This document shows positions 8,577-18,161 of a stretch of DNA of 64,000 nucleotides, one piece after another (the stretch's first letter is position 1; each line of letters starts with the position of its first letter). The translations under genes were made by a program, and so were the position numbers. The stretch is from Planctomycetaceae bacterium (lineage in GTDB: Bacteria; Planctomycetota; Planctomycetia; Pirellulales; Pirellulaceae), in the NCBI GenBank assembly GCA_027487485.1, contig JAIYDN010000018.1:62001-126000 (forward strand), in the 5' to 3' direction. The notes under the pieces were generated by a model that was not told the origin of the DNA, did not search any database, and saw only the letters and a program-made list of their open reading frames with translations.

Positions 8577-9179
8577 TTAGACCAATGGGTCATCGGTCTT
8601 CGGAGGGGCGATTTGCTCCGCTGAATCCTCTACATCACCATCAAGCAGAAGATCCTGGCTCTCCTCCTCTTCGAATTCATCGTCTTCGAATTCATCATCC
8701 TCGGCATCGTCATCTTCGAGCTCCTCATCTTCGAGCTCTTCATCTTCGAGCTCCTCATCTTCGAGCTCTTCATCTTCGAGCTCTTCGGAATCCGAGAGTT
8801 CGGTGGAATCAGAAATCCCCTTTTCTCGCTTGCTCTTTTCCAAAGCCAACTGCTCCAAAATCTGAGCGACAGCCAGAGACTTCTTGACTCCTTCGTCAGC
8901 AACGAAGGTCAGCTTGGGGGTGTATCGAGTATCGATGCGCTCCGCAATCTTCGACTGAAGAAACCCAGCCGAGTTCTTAAGTCCACGCAAGCTTGTCGCC
9001 TGCTGGCTTTCACTACCCATGATACTTACAAGGATCTTGGCTTCGCGCATGTCGGGCGCGACCTCCACCCCGATCACCGTGACGTTCTTGACGCGAGGGT
9101 CGCGAAGCTCCCTGATGATCGCCATGGAAACGACTTCGCGAATCGCTTCCCCTGCTTTTAGTAACCTTCGTGAACTCAT
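8577..9179 (-). CDS. rbfA: Ribosome-binding factor A with long acidic repeat tail
   Basis: Residues 1 to about 115 match RbfA, a KH-fold factor that binds the 30S subunit during 16S rRNA maturation: [20 protein letters not shown], then the strand/helix pattern through [11 protein letters not shown]. RbfA is usually about 120 residues; this one has 200. The extra tail is almost all Glu and Asp, with tandem LEDEE repeats encoded by a 15-bp DNA repeat (five copies at about 8711-8785). The ATG overlaps the infB stop in an ATGA junction, so the two are translationally coupled. The acidic tail lies next to a gene with a strongly basic tail, a striking contrast. Confidence 0.93.
   Translation of the reverse strand: MSSRRLLKAGEAIREVVSMAIIRELRDPRVKNVTVIGVEVAPDMREAKILVSIMGSESQQATSLRGLKNSAGFLQSKIAERIDTRYTPKLTFVADEGVKKSLAVAQILEQLALEKSKREKGISDSTELSDSEELEDEELEDEELEDEELEDEELEDDDAEDDEFEDDEFEEEESQDLLLDGDVEDSAEQIAPPKTDDPLV
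8711..8785. repeat. 15-bp tandem repeat inside rbfA
   Basis: Five near-perfect copies of the 15-base unit CATCTTCGAGCTCYT are seen on the plus strand. They encode the tandem acidic LEDEE units of the RbfA tail on the minus strand. Because the unit is a multiple of three, copy-number change would lengthen or shorten the tail without breaking the frame. Confidence 0.9.
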
Positions 9180-12139
9180 GATCGTGACAACTCAAGCTTT
9201 CGAGCGACTTCTTCCACTCGGTAAGCTTCCAATACGTCGTCGACCTTGACGTCGTTGAAGCCACCGAGCTTGATTCCGCATTCCATACCGCGTGGAACTT
9301 CTTTCACGTCATCTTTGACTCTCTTCAAAGTCTCCAGCGAGTAGTCACCGATGCGGCGTCCTTCACGATTAACACGGATTCGACATCCACGTTCGATCGT
9401 TCCTTGAGCAACATAACAACCAGCAATCGTTCCAACTCGAGACACTGCGAACACTTGTTTTACCAACGCACGCCCCAGTTCGACAATCTTCTCTTCTGGC
9501 TTGAGACGTCCCTCAATCAATGCCTTGATGTCCAAAGCAAGATTGTAAATGATGTCGTATCTGCGAACTTCGACGTTTCGTAGATCCGCCAGCGCTCGAG
9601 CGGCTTCATCCGGGATGACATTAAAGCCAACAATCACCGCCTGCGAAGCACTGCCCAGAGTAACGTCGGCCACGGTGATTCCACCAACCGATTTCTGCAA
9701 AATCTTGATCTCCACCTCAGGGTGATCCAATTTCGTCAGTTCCTTTTCAATCGCTTCGAGCGAACCTCGAGCATCGGCCCGAATAATCAGGTTCAAGACA
9801 ACCTTGTCTTCTTTCACTCCTAACTTGCCTGACTGCAGGAGCTCTTGGAACGTTTCAAACGAAACCTTCTGGGAAGTGCCCGAGAGCGATTGAGCTCGAA
9901 CCAAGTTCTCGCGGCTAGCCGCGATTTGCCTTGCTTGCCCAATATCATCCAGCACGTGGAATCGCTCGCCCGCTTCCGGAGCTTTGTCAAGTCCAGTGAT
10001 GTTCACTGGCATCGAAGGTCCGCATTCGGTCATCTGCTTGTTGCGTTTCAAGGTATCACCAAGGGCCTTGACCCGCCCGAAAGACGAACCGCAAACCACG
10101 ATGTCGCCAACTCGCAGCGTACCACCCTGAACCATCACCTTAGCAATTACACCTCGATCGGAAGCTTGCTCGCTTTCCAAACAAACCCCAACTGCAGCCT
10201 TCTTCGGATTGGCTCGGTAATCGTGCAGTTCAGCAACCGTTAGAACCGTCTCCAGCAATTCATCCATGCCTTCGCCAGTGATCGCACTCGTTGGCACAAC
10301 TTCGACGTCGCCCCCCCAAGCACTCGGCGTCAAACCATATTCCGTCATCTGAGTCATCACGCGATTGATATCCGCACCAGGCAAATCGCACTTGTTGGCG
10401 GCAACGACAATCGGTACCCCAGCCGCCTTCGCGTGCGAAATCGCTTCTTCCGTCTGAGGCATGATACCGTCATCCGCCGCGATAACCAAAATCGCGATGT
10501 CGGTAACGTTAGCCCCACGTGCACGCATTTCCGTAAAGGCCTCGTGACCCGGCGTATCCACGAACGAAATGGCTCGTCCATCTTTCTTGACTTGGTATGC
10601 ACGAATGTGCTGAGTAATCCCACCCGCTTCGCCAGTGACGATCTTGGTACCAATCAAGTAATCCAGCAAGGAGGTCTTGCCGTGGTCGACGTGCCCAAGG
10701 AACGTCACGATCGGTGGTCTTGTCACCAAATCTTCTGGATTATCCTCTTCATCATTGATCTTACCAATCAAGCTTGTTTCCAACGTTTCCGCTTGCTTGA
10801 ACTCAAGCTCTACACCTAAATCGGCTGCGATCAATTCAGCCTGATCCTGGTTGAGCGATGCATTGATGTTGGCCATGGTCCCCATCGTCATCAACGATCG
10901 CAGAACTCTAGCCGCTGTAACACCTGCCGCTTCCGAAAAGCTTCGGATCGTGCAAGGCATTGCAAGAATGACCTTTTCTTTTCTTGCAGCAGTAGGCTTT
11001 GGCTTGGGACGACGAGCGCCCTTCATGTACCTTCCGCCATCTTCCTCTTCAATACTAGCAAGATCTCGAGAGGTCTTGATTCTCGGACCGCGGTCTTTGC
11101 GACTCGATTCTAAACCAGCAAGCCCCTTCTTTTTGACCGGCGCTTCTTCTTCAATGACAGGCTTCTTGTTCTTCGCATTCAGCTTGTTTTCTGCATTGGC
11201 TTGAAAGCCCGCCAGACCAGCATGCTGAGTTTGACTCGGCAACGACGCTCGGCCTCCACCCAAAGGAGGAGTGGTTGGCTTGGCAGGAGCACCCGGCGCC
11301 GCAGGCTTTTCCGCCGGCTTGTCCATCCCCCTTCGAACACCCTGAATGACATCGGGCGTCAACTTCACAATCGGCTTTTGAGTCGCTTGCTCAGGCGCCT
11401 TCGCCTGAGGGCTTGCCGCTCCGGACTTCGGAATCCCAGCAAGCTTGATATTCAATACAGGATCGCGGGTCCTCTTCGGCTTATCCGAAGCTGGTTTGGA
11501 CTCGCCAGGCCGGGCACCACCCAAAACACGCACGCGTCCACTGGTCGCCGCGGGGGAATAAAAATCCCGTCGTGAAAGCCCTTCAGAACCACTACGCTCT
11601 GGAGCCGACTTGTCGTCGGCAGAATCACCGGAAACCTTGGGAGACTCCTTCGAGTCCGAATCAGGCAAGGACGGCGATTCCGAGACATTCGTCTCCGATG
11701 AGCCGGATTCCGCAGCAACAACCGGCGCCTGCTCGGTCGACACATCCTCTTGCTCTTGCTCTTCTACCGGAGCCGGTGCCTGCTCATTGCCTTCAACTGG
11801 GGCGGCAACCTGATCCAGATCCACCTTTGGACTAGCAACCGGCTTCGGACGACCGGATGTGAGGTCGCGCTTTGCACCACCCATCCGAGTGTTCAAATCA
11901 CGAATCGGCGTGTCTTTAACTGGCTCGCGAGCTGGCTTGGCAGCTTGCGCCGGGGCCGGAGCGGCCGCCTGTGGAGCCGATTTCTCTTCGAGATGACGCT
12001 TGATGCGCAAGATCTCCTCGTCTTCGAGGCTAGCAAGCGCACTGCCTTTACCCTGAATGCCGATGCGCGCACACAGATCAACCAGCTCCTTGCTGTCCAA
12101 TCCTAGATCTTTAGCCAGCGAATAAATTCGTACTGCCAC
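9176..12139 (-). CDS. infB: Translation initiation factor IF-2
   Basis: The G domain is clear: [12 protein letters not shown] (P-loop), DTPGHEAF (G3) and NKCDLPGA (G4), followed by the beta-barrel and C-terminal initiator-tRNA binding region. IF-2 places formyl-Met-tRNA on the 30S subunit and promotes subunit joining. I prefer the GTG at 12139, preceded by an AAGGA ribosome-binding site about 10 bases upstream, because it yields the family N-terminus [20 protein letters not shown] (987 residues). The open frame extends to an ATG at 12181, but the extra residues look non-native. Residues from about 60 to 450 are a Pro/Ala/Ser/Glu-rich low-complexity linker, long even for IF-2. The stop overlaps the rbfA start. 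Confidence 0.96.
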   Translation of the reverse strand: MAVRIYSLAKDLGLDSKELVDLCARIGIQGKGSALASLEDEEILRIKRHLEEKSAPQAAAPAPAQAAKPAREPVKDTPIRDLNTRMGGAKRDLTSGRPKPVASPKVDLDQVAAPVEGNEQAPAPVEEQEQEDVSTEQAPVVAAESGSSETNVSESPSLPDSDSKESPKVSGDSADDKSAPERSGSEGLSRRDFYSPAATSGRVRVLGGARPGESKPASDKPKRTRDPVLNIKLAGIPKSGAASPQAKAPEQATQKPIVKLTPDVIQGVRRGMDKPAEKPAAPGAPAKPTTPPLGGGRASLPSQTQHAGLAGFQANAENKLNAKNKKPVIEEEAPVKKKGLAGLESSRKDRGPRIKTSRDLASIEEEDGGRYMKGARRPKPKPTAARKEKVILAMPCTIRSFSEAAGVTAARVLRSLMTMGTMANINASLNQDQAELIAADLGVELEFKQAETLETSLIGKINDEEDNPEDLVTRPPIVTFLGHVDHGKTSLLDYLIGTKIVTGEAGGITQHIRAYQVKKDGRAISFVDTPGHEAFTEMRARGANVTDIAILVIAADDGIMPQTEEAISHAKAAGVPIVVAANKCDLPGADINRVMTQMTEYGLTPSAWGGDVEVVPTSAITGEGMDELLETVLTVAELHDYRANPKKAAVGVCLESEQASDRGVIAKVMVQGGTLRVGDIVVCGSSFGRVKALGDTLKRNKQMTECGPSMPVNITGLDKAPEAGERFHVLDDIGQARQIAASRENLVRAQSLSGTSQKVSFETFQELLQSGKLGVKEDKVVLNLIIRADARGSLEAIEKELTKLDHPEVEIKILQKSVGGITVADVTLGSASQAVIVGFNVIPDEAARALADLRNVEVRRYDIIYNLALDIKALIEGRLKPEEKIVELGRALVKQVFAVSRVGTIAGCYVAQGTIERGCRIRVNREGRRIGDYSLETLKRVKDDVKEVPRGMECGIKLGGFNDVKVDDVLEAYRVEEVARKLELSRS

Positions 12140-12383
12140 TGAGCAAAATTCCTTGGGCAAAAGCCCGACGAAACGAGGCAAGTCGACCGATCGGCTCGGC
12201 TTATGTTGCTCGCCTGTTTCTACGTTTAATTATTTCATTGAACGCCCCCACGCTGATGAAGCGGGTCACGCACACTGTTCGACACACCGCATGCCGAAAC
12301 AAAAATCATTCTCAAATGCAACCGCTGCACTTGAGTCACTTCAAAAACCGACCAAACATGATAACGCATAAATGATTCGTACG

Positions 12384-13733
12384 TTAGACGTTTCCGTCAG
12401 TTTGCTTGTCTTCCTTTGCAGAATCGTCAACCGGAGGCAATTCAGCCTCTGGAACATTCACAACTTCTGGCTCTGCCGCAACAACCGGCGGCGGAGGCAA
12501 TGAACGCCCCTCTTTCCGATCGAGCTCTTCTGTCGCCCGGCGTTCCTTTGCTAACTTTTCCTGATACTTACGCTCTTCTTCAACAATTTCTTGCTCTTCC
12601 GCCTTAACGTCCGCTTGGTAAACAATCGCGTCCACCTCTTCTTGACTCCAGTTGCCCATCTCCATCAAGGCGTCCGGCTCAATAACGGACAAATCGTCGT
12701 ACGACAGGTAACCCTGCTCCACCAACTGCTGAGCCACTTCGTCGGTCATGCCTTCGATTTCCATGAAACCTTCCATGGCTCGCTCGATCTGACGCTCCAG
12801 CTCGGGAGCTGTCATGATTTCAATATCCCAACTGCACAGCTTGCTCGCAAGTCGCACATTTTGGCCAAATCGACCGATCGCTTGCGACAAATGCTCTTCA
12901 CTTACCAACGCAATCGCTCGCCCAATCATATCGCAGAGCAACACTTGCTCTACTTCAGCCGGCTGCAAAGCGTTCGGAATCAGCACCATCGGGTCATCGC
13001 TCCATCGAACAATATCGATTCGCTCCCCAGCAAGCTCACCCGTTACGTTCTTGATTCGGTTTCCTCGCATACCAACGCATGCACCAACACAATCGATTCG
13101 CTGATCGCTGCTGCTGACCGCAACCTTACTTCGGTAACCAGGCTCTCGACTGATGGCATTGATACGAATGACCCCCTCAGCAATCTCAGGAATCTCTTGC
13201 TCGAAAAGCCTTTGAATCAAAGTCGTCTTCGTTCGAGACAGAATGATCTTGACCCGATTCCCGGACGCCTTCACTTCGTAAATGACCGCGCGAACCCGAG
13301 ACCCGTTGTGATAGCTCTCGCCAGGGATCTGCTCACTTCGCGGCAGAATCGCTTCCACATTACCAAGCTGAACGATCGTAACGCCTCGCTCGGTTCTCTG
13401 AACAATACCGGTAACAAGCTGCCCCACCTGGCTGTAGAACTCATCCATTCGAGCATCACGCTCGGCTTCTTTGAGCTTCTGGATGATGACTTGCTTGGCA
13501 GTTTGAGCACCAATTCGTCCGATCTCGTCTTCGCTTAATTCGCGACCACCTACAGTGGCTTTAATAAATCCACCATCACGAGCGATCGATACGGAAACGT
13601 CGGAATCCTCACCGAATTGCCTTTTACAAGCCGTGGTCAGCGCCGATTCGATGGCTTGGATGACCAGTTCGGGGTCGATCTGCTTTTCGCGATGCAACGA
13701 ATCAACAATTCGAAGCAGTTCTTGAGGATTCAT
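12384..13733 (-). CDS. nusA: Transcription termination/antitermination factor NusA
   Basis: Starting at the ATG at 13733 gives a 449-residue protein beginning MNPQELLRIVDSLHREKQID. The NusA order is visible: N-terminal RNA-polymerase-binding domain, S1 domain (GQLVTGIVQRTERGVTIVQL), then two KH domains (VGACVGMRGNRIKNVTGEL), followed by a helix-hairpin-helix-type segment with YLSYDDLSVIEPDALMEMG. An acidic/Lys-rich tail of about 70 residues ends the protein. The frame stays open upstream to 14255, but that extension overlaps a gene on the other strand and has no NusA similarity. No rimP gene was recognised upstream, where it usually sits. infB follows after 244 bases. Confidence 0.96.
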   Translation of the reverse strand: MNPQELLRIVDSLHREKQIDPELVIQAIESALTTACKRQFGEDSDVSVSIARDGGFIKATVGGRELSEDEIGRIGAQTAKQVIIQKLKEAERDARMDEFYSQVGQLVTGIVQRTERGVTIVQLGNVEAILPRSEQIPGESYHNGSRVRAVIYEVKASGNRVKIILSRTKTTLIQRLFEQEIPEIAEGVIRINAISREPGYRSKVAVSSSDQRIDCVGACVGMRGNRIKNVTGELAGERIDIVRWSDDPMVLIPNALQPAEVEQVLLCDMIGRAIALVSEEHLSQAIGRFGQNVRLASKLCSWDIEIMTAPELERQIERAMEGFMEIEGMTDEVAQQLVEQGYLSYDDLSVIEPDALMEMGNWSQEEVDAIVYQADVKAEEQEIVEEERKYQEKLAKERRATEELDRKEGRSLPPPPVVAAEPEVVNVPEAELPPVDDSAKEDKQTDGNV

Positions 13734-13916
13734 GCCGCTATTGTCTATTGGGTTGATAGTTGAAGTTGGGGGGTGGTGGTGAATGAGAGCCCCCGGTTTC
13801 ACTACCGCCCGTGATCTGCGCAAGAATCGAAGAACGTATCTGCAACCCCTCAAATTGTCAACCACCATTTGATTTTGGGCCCTGGGCGCCGCTTGACTTG
13901 CAAAGATAATGCCGGA

Positions 13917-15320
13917 ATGAATCAACACAACGAATACGACACCATCATTATCGGCGCAGGGATGAGCGGTCTGGCCGCCGGTATCCGGCTGGCCCATTAC
14001 GACCAACGTGTTTGTGTTCTTGAAAAACACTGGACGATCGGTGGCCTCAATTCTTTCTACCGGGTGAACGGTCGTAATTACGACGTGGGCCTCCACGCCA
14101 TGACCAACTTCACCGAAAAAGGCGCAAAAAAAGGCCCTTTGGCGAGACTGCTCAAACAGCTTCGGTTTCGCTGGGATGATTTTCAACTGGCAGAGCAAGC
14201 AGGTTCTCGGATCGCGTTTCCAGGAATCCACTTGGACTTCACCAACGACATCCAAACCTTAGTGGCCGAAGTCGAATCCAAGTTCCCGCATCAAAAAGAC
14301 GCCTTCCAAAATCTTCTGAACAAGCTCGTTGATTACGACGATCTTACCCAAGACGATTTTGCGTTGTCGACTCGAAAGATCCTGGGCGAGATCCTGAGCG
14401 ATCCCTTGCTCATCGAAATGCTTCTGTGCCCATTGATGTGGTACGGAAATGCGCGCGAACACGACATGGACTGGGGACAGTTTTGCATCATGTTCCGAAG
14501 CATCTTCTTGGAAGGTTTCGCAAGGCCTTTCAAAGGTGTTCGGCTGATCCTGAAACATCTGGTCCGACGTTTCCGAGAACTCGGCGGAGAGCTTCGATTA
14601 CGCAGCGGCGTCGCCAAGATTTGCGTCGACCATGGCCACGCAACGGGTGTCCAACTTGAAAACGGAACAGTGCTTACCGCCAAACGCATCCTTTCAAGCG
14701 CCGGCATCATCGAGACCATGCGAATGTGTGACGACCAATCCATTTCCCAAGTCCAAATGGCCGGCGAAATGTCGTTCATCGAATCGATTTCCGTTCTCGA
14801 GTGCCAACCAAAAAAGTTTGGCTTCGACAAAACTATCGTCTTCTATAACGATTCAGAAACCTTCCACTGGACAAAACCATCTAACCAATTGTGCGACGTG
14901 CGAACAGGCGTTATCTGCTCGCCCAACAACTACCTGTATTCGAGCGCCGACGGGGAACTCGACGCAGGGTTCGTCAGACTGACCACCATTGCAGACCATC
15001 ACCGCTGGTCGGACTTGTCTCCTGAAAAGTACGCTTATGAAAAACTACGCTGGTACGACGAATCCGTCGCATCGGCTGTCCGATTCATGCCCGACTTCCG
15101 TAGGCACGTCATCGATACTGATGTTTTTACCCCCAAAACCATTCGACGTTTCACTTCGCACGACAACGGAGCGGTATACGGCGCACCCGACAAGCAATTG
15201 GATGGCACCACTCGACTCGACAACCTTTTTCTCTGCGGTACCGACCAAGGCTTCGTCGGGATCGTGGGAGCCATTGTGAGCGGCATCTCCATGGCAAACC
15301 AACATTGCTTGCGAACCTAG
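13917..15320 (+). CDS. FAD-dependent oxidoreductase of the phytoene desaturase/retinol saturase (CrtI) type
   Basis: A 467-residue protein starting at the ATG at 13917. The N-terminal dinucleotide-binding fold is clear: TIIIGAGMSGLAAGIRLA with a following VLEKHWTIGGLNSFY segment. The C-terminus has the family FAD-contact region LFLCGTDQGFVGIVGAIVSG. CrtI-like enzymes oxidise, saturate or isomerise polyene chains, so carotenoid or other isoprenoid chemistry is likely, but the substrate cannot be read from sequence and no crt genes are adjacent. The gene is divergent from nusA with 183 bases between the starts, so promoters for both should lie there. The longer frame from 13869 is possible but less likely. 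Confidence 0.82.
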   Translation: MNQHNEYDTIIIGAGMSGLAAGIRLAHYDQRVCVLEKHWTIGGLNSFYRVNGRNYDVGLHAMTNFTEKGAKKGPLARLLKQLRFRWDDFQLAEQAGSRIAFPGIHLDFTNDIQTLVAEVESKFPHQKDAFQNLLNKLVDYDDLTQDDFALSTRKILGEILSDPLLIEMLLCPLMWYGNAREHDMDWGQFCIMFRSIFLEGFARPFKGVRLILKHLVRRFRELGGELRLRSGVAKICVDHGHATGVQLENGTVLTAKRILSSAGIIETMRMCDDQSISQVQMAGEMSFIESISVLECQPKKFGFDKTIVFYNDSETFHWTKPSNQLCDVRTGVICSPNNYLYSSADGELDAGFVRLTTIADHHRWSDLSPEKYAYEKLRWYDESVASAVRFMPDFRRHVIDTDVFTPKTIRRFTSHDNGAVYGAPDKQLDGTTRLDNLFLCGTDQGFVGIVGAIVSGISMANQHCLRT

Positions 15321-15467
15321 CTCCAAGCGAACTCGCGTGTGCCATGGCAGGACGAGCCACCGCTGCTTGCCATGTGGCGTCAACCAAATTTTGCGATAGG
15401 TTTCGATTAGCTTTGACTTTGGAACGCCGTCCAACGGAGCTCGAATCACGAAGTGCCTCTCTAAAAC

Positions 15468-16094
15468 ATGCAGAAATCCCCATTCCATCGCTACCATCTC
15501 TTCCGAAACCCGTTCGGTGAACTGACTCGCGAGGAACGGACGAATCTAGCGGTCGCAGACATCGGCCCTTGGTTGGCTCATCTAACCAATCACTCCTCGG
15601 TTGTTCAATTTATCGGGGAATGCGGCCGAGGAAAATCGACTCATTTACTGGCCCTCGCCAAACAACTTCCCGCAGCTCGCTTTATCTACATTCCAGAACA
15701 AGGCCCTACGCCACCTTTACCTGACTTCAGACCCTTGATTGTGGATGAGGCTCAGCGTTTGTCGAACAGGCAACGCAACCAACTAGCTCGTTCTGGCGGA
15801 CCACTTGTCTTGGGAAGTCATTGCGACCATACCCATCAATTCCAACGCCATGGACTTACGGTTCATACCGTATTGGTGGCCGAATTGGTGACGCCATCCG
15901 CCATCTTCACGATCCTGAACCATCGAATCGAAGCCAGCCGCCATCAAACTGGACAGGTCCCATCGATATCCATGCAGTTTGCGGTACGATTGTTTGAACA
16001 ATTTGGTTCTGACATGCGAGGGATTGAGCATTATCTCTACAGTCAATTTCAAGCCTACGCATTGGAGCAACGACCTTGGCCACCTGCCGAATAA
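15468..16094 (+). CDS. Small P-loop ATPase of unknown function
   Basis: A 208-residue protein with a Walker A motif GECGRGKST at residues 50-58 and a Walker B-like LIVDEAQ at 90-96, like small AAA+/ExeA/TniB-type ATPases. A sensor-like stretch LVLGSHCDHTHQF follows Walker B. No DNA-binding or membrane segment is seen. The stop overlaps the next gene by 19 bases, so the two are probably translated together and may work together. I do not recognise a specific family, and the function is unknown. Confidence 0.72.
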   Translation: MQKSPFHRYHLFRNPFGELTREERTNLAVADIGPWLAHLTNHSSVVQFIGECGRGKSTHLLALAKQLPAARFIYIPEQGPTPPLPDFRPLIVDEAQRLSNRQRNQLARSGGPLVLGSHCDHTHQFQRHGLTVHTVLVAELVTPSAIFTILNHRIEASRHQTGQVPSISMQFAVRLFEQFGSDMRGIEHYLYSQFQAYALEQRPWPPAE

Positions 16095-17455
16095 GAATTG
16101 ATTTCGAAGAATCCAATCGATCCTACACGGGCGGCGAACCCATTTCTGGCAAAGTCACCGTGGTTTCGGACAACGATGTCCGATGCAAAGGACTCGTGGT
16201 GCGATGCTTCTGGGCAACGCATGGACGCGGCAATGTGACTCAAGGCCAAACGGATACCGCGATCTTGTTCGATGGCACTTGGATTTCGGGCAAGGAGTAT
16301 CAGTACCCTTTCAAACTCAACACTGCTGCTTGGCCCCCTACCCATTATGGTAACCTGATCAATGTCAGTCACTTTGTCGAGGCACAAGCAAAGTTACCTT
16401 GGGCCATGGATCCCAAAAAAACGGCTGAGTTCACCGTCGTCGCCACCGACGCCCCTGAGAACTCCGCTCCTGCAACACCTACGTTCAACAGCTTTTGGGC
16501 GAAGCTGATTCTCGCTCCCATCGCGGTTGCTTTGCTTCTACTTTTCATTCCTCTTCTGTTGATGCTGCTGCCCCTGATCGCGATCATTTCCCTCGTCTAT
16601 TGGCTCTTCAAAATAGTGATTCCAGGCCGAATTACTGGAAAGGTACAGTTCGTAACCGAACCGGCCGTGGTCCTAGCTGGTGAATCAATATCCGGCTTTT
16701 GTGAATTCACACCCAAATCTACCAGTCCGATCCAGGGCATCACTTGGACCGTAACATGCACCGAAAAATGCGTTTCCGGATCAGGCACCAAACAAAAAAC
16801 CCATACCCATCCCTTGGTCTCGCAAGTCTTCGAACTCGCCCCCGCGGGAACCTTAAAGTCTGGCGAACAGCAGCGCTTCGAATTCAAATTCCCAGTCCCC
16901 GTCAATGCCCATCCAACGCTGAAATTGACGCATAACGAAATCCTATGGGCCAGCGAGTTCCGAATCGACATCCCAAATTGGCCCGATTGGGCCAAAGAAA
17001 TTCCCTTTGTGGTCAAGCCTTCAAAGCAATTTCAACCACCGCAGGAGCCCATCTCGAGTATCCCATCAACCACCAGCGACACACCAGCCAGCGACGAAGA
17101 TCGATGGCTGACGCAGGTCCTGCAGCAGGTCCTGCAATCGGATGGCGACACCGAGCGACTGGAGGACGTGTTGGATGCTATCGAAAATCAAACATTCCAA
17201 GTTACCTTGGACTTGCAAGAAGAAAGCGACGAGCTCACTCCTACTATATCGGGACAAGCTGAATTGGAAGAATACGGCACATGGCTTCATGCAATGGATG
17301 TTCAACGAAACATTAAGGTCGCTTTATACGTTTCCAGTGCCGCCGAACCAGAGACATTGGAATGGCGCAAAAACTGGAAAGGCGAAGTTGCAATCATCGG
17401 ACTCGATTCCCTATCGCAACGAGTCCTCATGAAAAGCATCGCCCCCTCCCGCTGA
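16076..17455 (+). CDS. Arrestin-fold-like protein with a central membrane segment
   Basis: A 459-residue protein. The first 120 or so residues have the beta-strand pattern of arrestin/SpoOM/Vps26-type domains (SYTGGEPISGKVTVVS, then a KGLVVRCFW-like strand). A strongly hydrophobic stretch at about 141-185, long enough for two membrane spans, follows. A second arrestin-like segment then starts around VLAGESISGFCEF. The last 120 residues look soluble. The start is a TTG at 16076 with GGAG 8 bases upstream, inside the end of the ATPase gene. Arrestin-fold proteins act as adaptors in eukaryotes and in Bacillus SpoOM; a scaffold role here is inferred. Confidence 0.65.
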   Translation: MATCRIRIDFEESNRSYTGGEPISGKVTVVSDNDVRCKGLVVRCFWATHGRGNVTQGQTDTAILFDGTWISGKEYQYPFKLNTAAWPPTHYGNLINVSHFVEAQAKLPWAMDPKKTAEFTVVATDAPENSAPATPTFNSFWAKLILAPIAVALLLLFIPLLLMLLPLIAIISLVYWLFKIVIPGRITGKVQFVTEPAVVLAGESISGFCEFTPKSTSPIQGITWTVTCTEKCVSGSGTKQKTHTHPLVSQVFELAPAGTLKSGEQQRFEFKFPVPVNAHPTLKLTHNEILWASEFRIDIPNWPDWAKEIPFVVKPSKQFQPPQEPISSIPSTTSDTPASDEDRWLTQVLQQVLQSDGDTERLEDVLDAIENQTFQVTLDLQEESDELTPTISGQAELEEYGTWLHAMDVQRNIKVALYVSSAAEPETLEWRKNWKGEVAIIGLDSLSQRVLMKSIAPSR

Positions 17456-17508
17456 TTCCATATCGATCCCATAACCATTTTTGACAACATCTTTTTTTGA
17501 AAAGCGAC

Positions 17509-18015
17509 ATGACTACTTCAGCCACCTTTCGAGTTCAGCTCCAAAAAGAGCAACTGGTCTTCTCGTCCGCCCATTTCATCACCTTTGCAGGGGATATCTG
17601 TGAATGTTTGCATGGACATAACTATGGTCTCAAGGCCGAAGTTGAAGGGGCGCTCGACGAGAACCGTTACGTTATCGATTTCATCGCCTTTCGCGATGCC
17701 CTTCAAGAACTCGTCAAACAACTGGATCACCACATGCTCATTGCGACCAAGCATCCGCTCATTCTGGTCGCGGAAGAAGCAGACGAAGTGGTGGTCCGAT
17801 TCAGAACCAAACGCTGGGTGTTCCCAAAAGAAGATTGCATGCTGCTTCCGATCGGAAACACGACCGCCGAAGAAATCGCCTGGTGGATTGCAACTCAGTT
17901 GAAGCAGAAGCTCTACACCAAGATCGGCGATCGCTTGAACTGGCTAGAGATCAGCGTGGACGAAAACAACGGTCAATGGGGAGTGTGCCGATTGCCCTGG
18001 ATAAACCAATCTTAG
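17509..18015 (+). CDS. 6-pyruvoyl-tetrahydropterin synthase / QueD-like protein
   Basis: A 168-residue protein from the ATG at 17509 (an in-frame TTG at 17497 is also possible). It has the zinc-site signature: FSSAHFI near the start, then CECLHGHNY about 35 residues in, with the Cys and His positions expected of the PTPS/QueD family, and LDHHMLI further on. QueD makes 6-carboxy-tetrahydropterin from dihydroneopterin triphosphate for queuosine; PTPS makes pterin cofactor. The protein is longer than the usual 120-140 residues and has an insert around residues 84-105 (EEADEVVVRFRTKRW), so substrate may differ. No queC, queE or queF is adjacent. Confidence 0.82.
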   Translation: MTTSATFRVQLQKEQLVFSSAHFITFAGDICECLHGHNYGLKAEVEGALDENRYVIDFIAFRDALQELVKQLDHHMLIATKHPLILVAEEADEVVVRFRTKRWVFPKEDCMLLPIGNTTAEEIAWWIATQLKQKLYTKIGDRLNWLEISVDENNGQWGVCRLPWINQS

Positions 18016-18161
18016 CGGTCTTACCTGCGAGTCCACTCTTGAACAAAAAGTTGAGCTAACAAGCTGCTCCATGCCGAGTGTCTCCCAAGGGGTGAGGAAA
18101 CGGGTCGACATCCGTAAAGCCCTCTCAAGAACTGACTCAAGATGGGGATGGCACCGGGGCT

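Noticed and set aside
13734-14255. N-terminal extension of NusA to 623 residues
   Set aside because: The extension overlaps the start of the divergent oxidoreductase and has no NusA-like sequence; the ATG at 13733 matches the family start.
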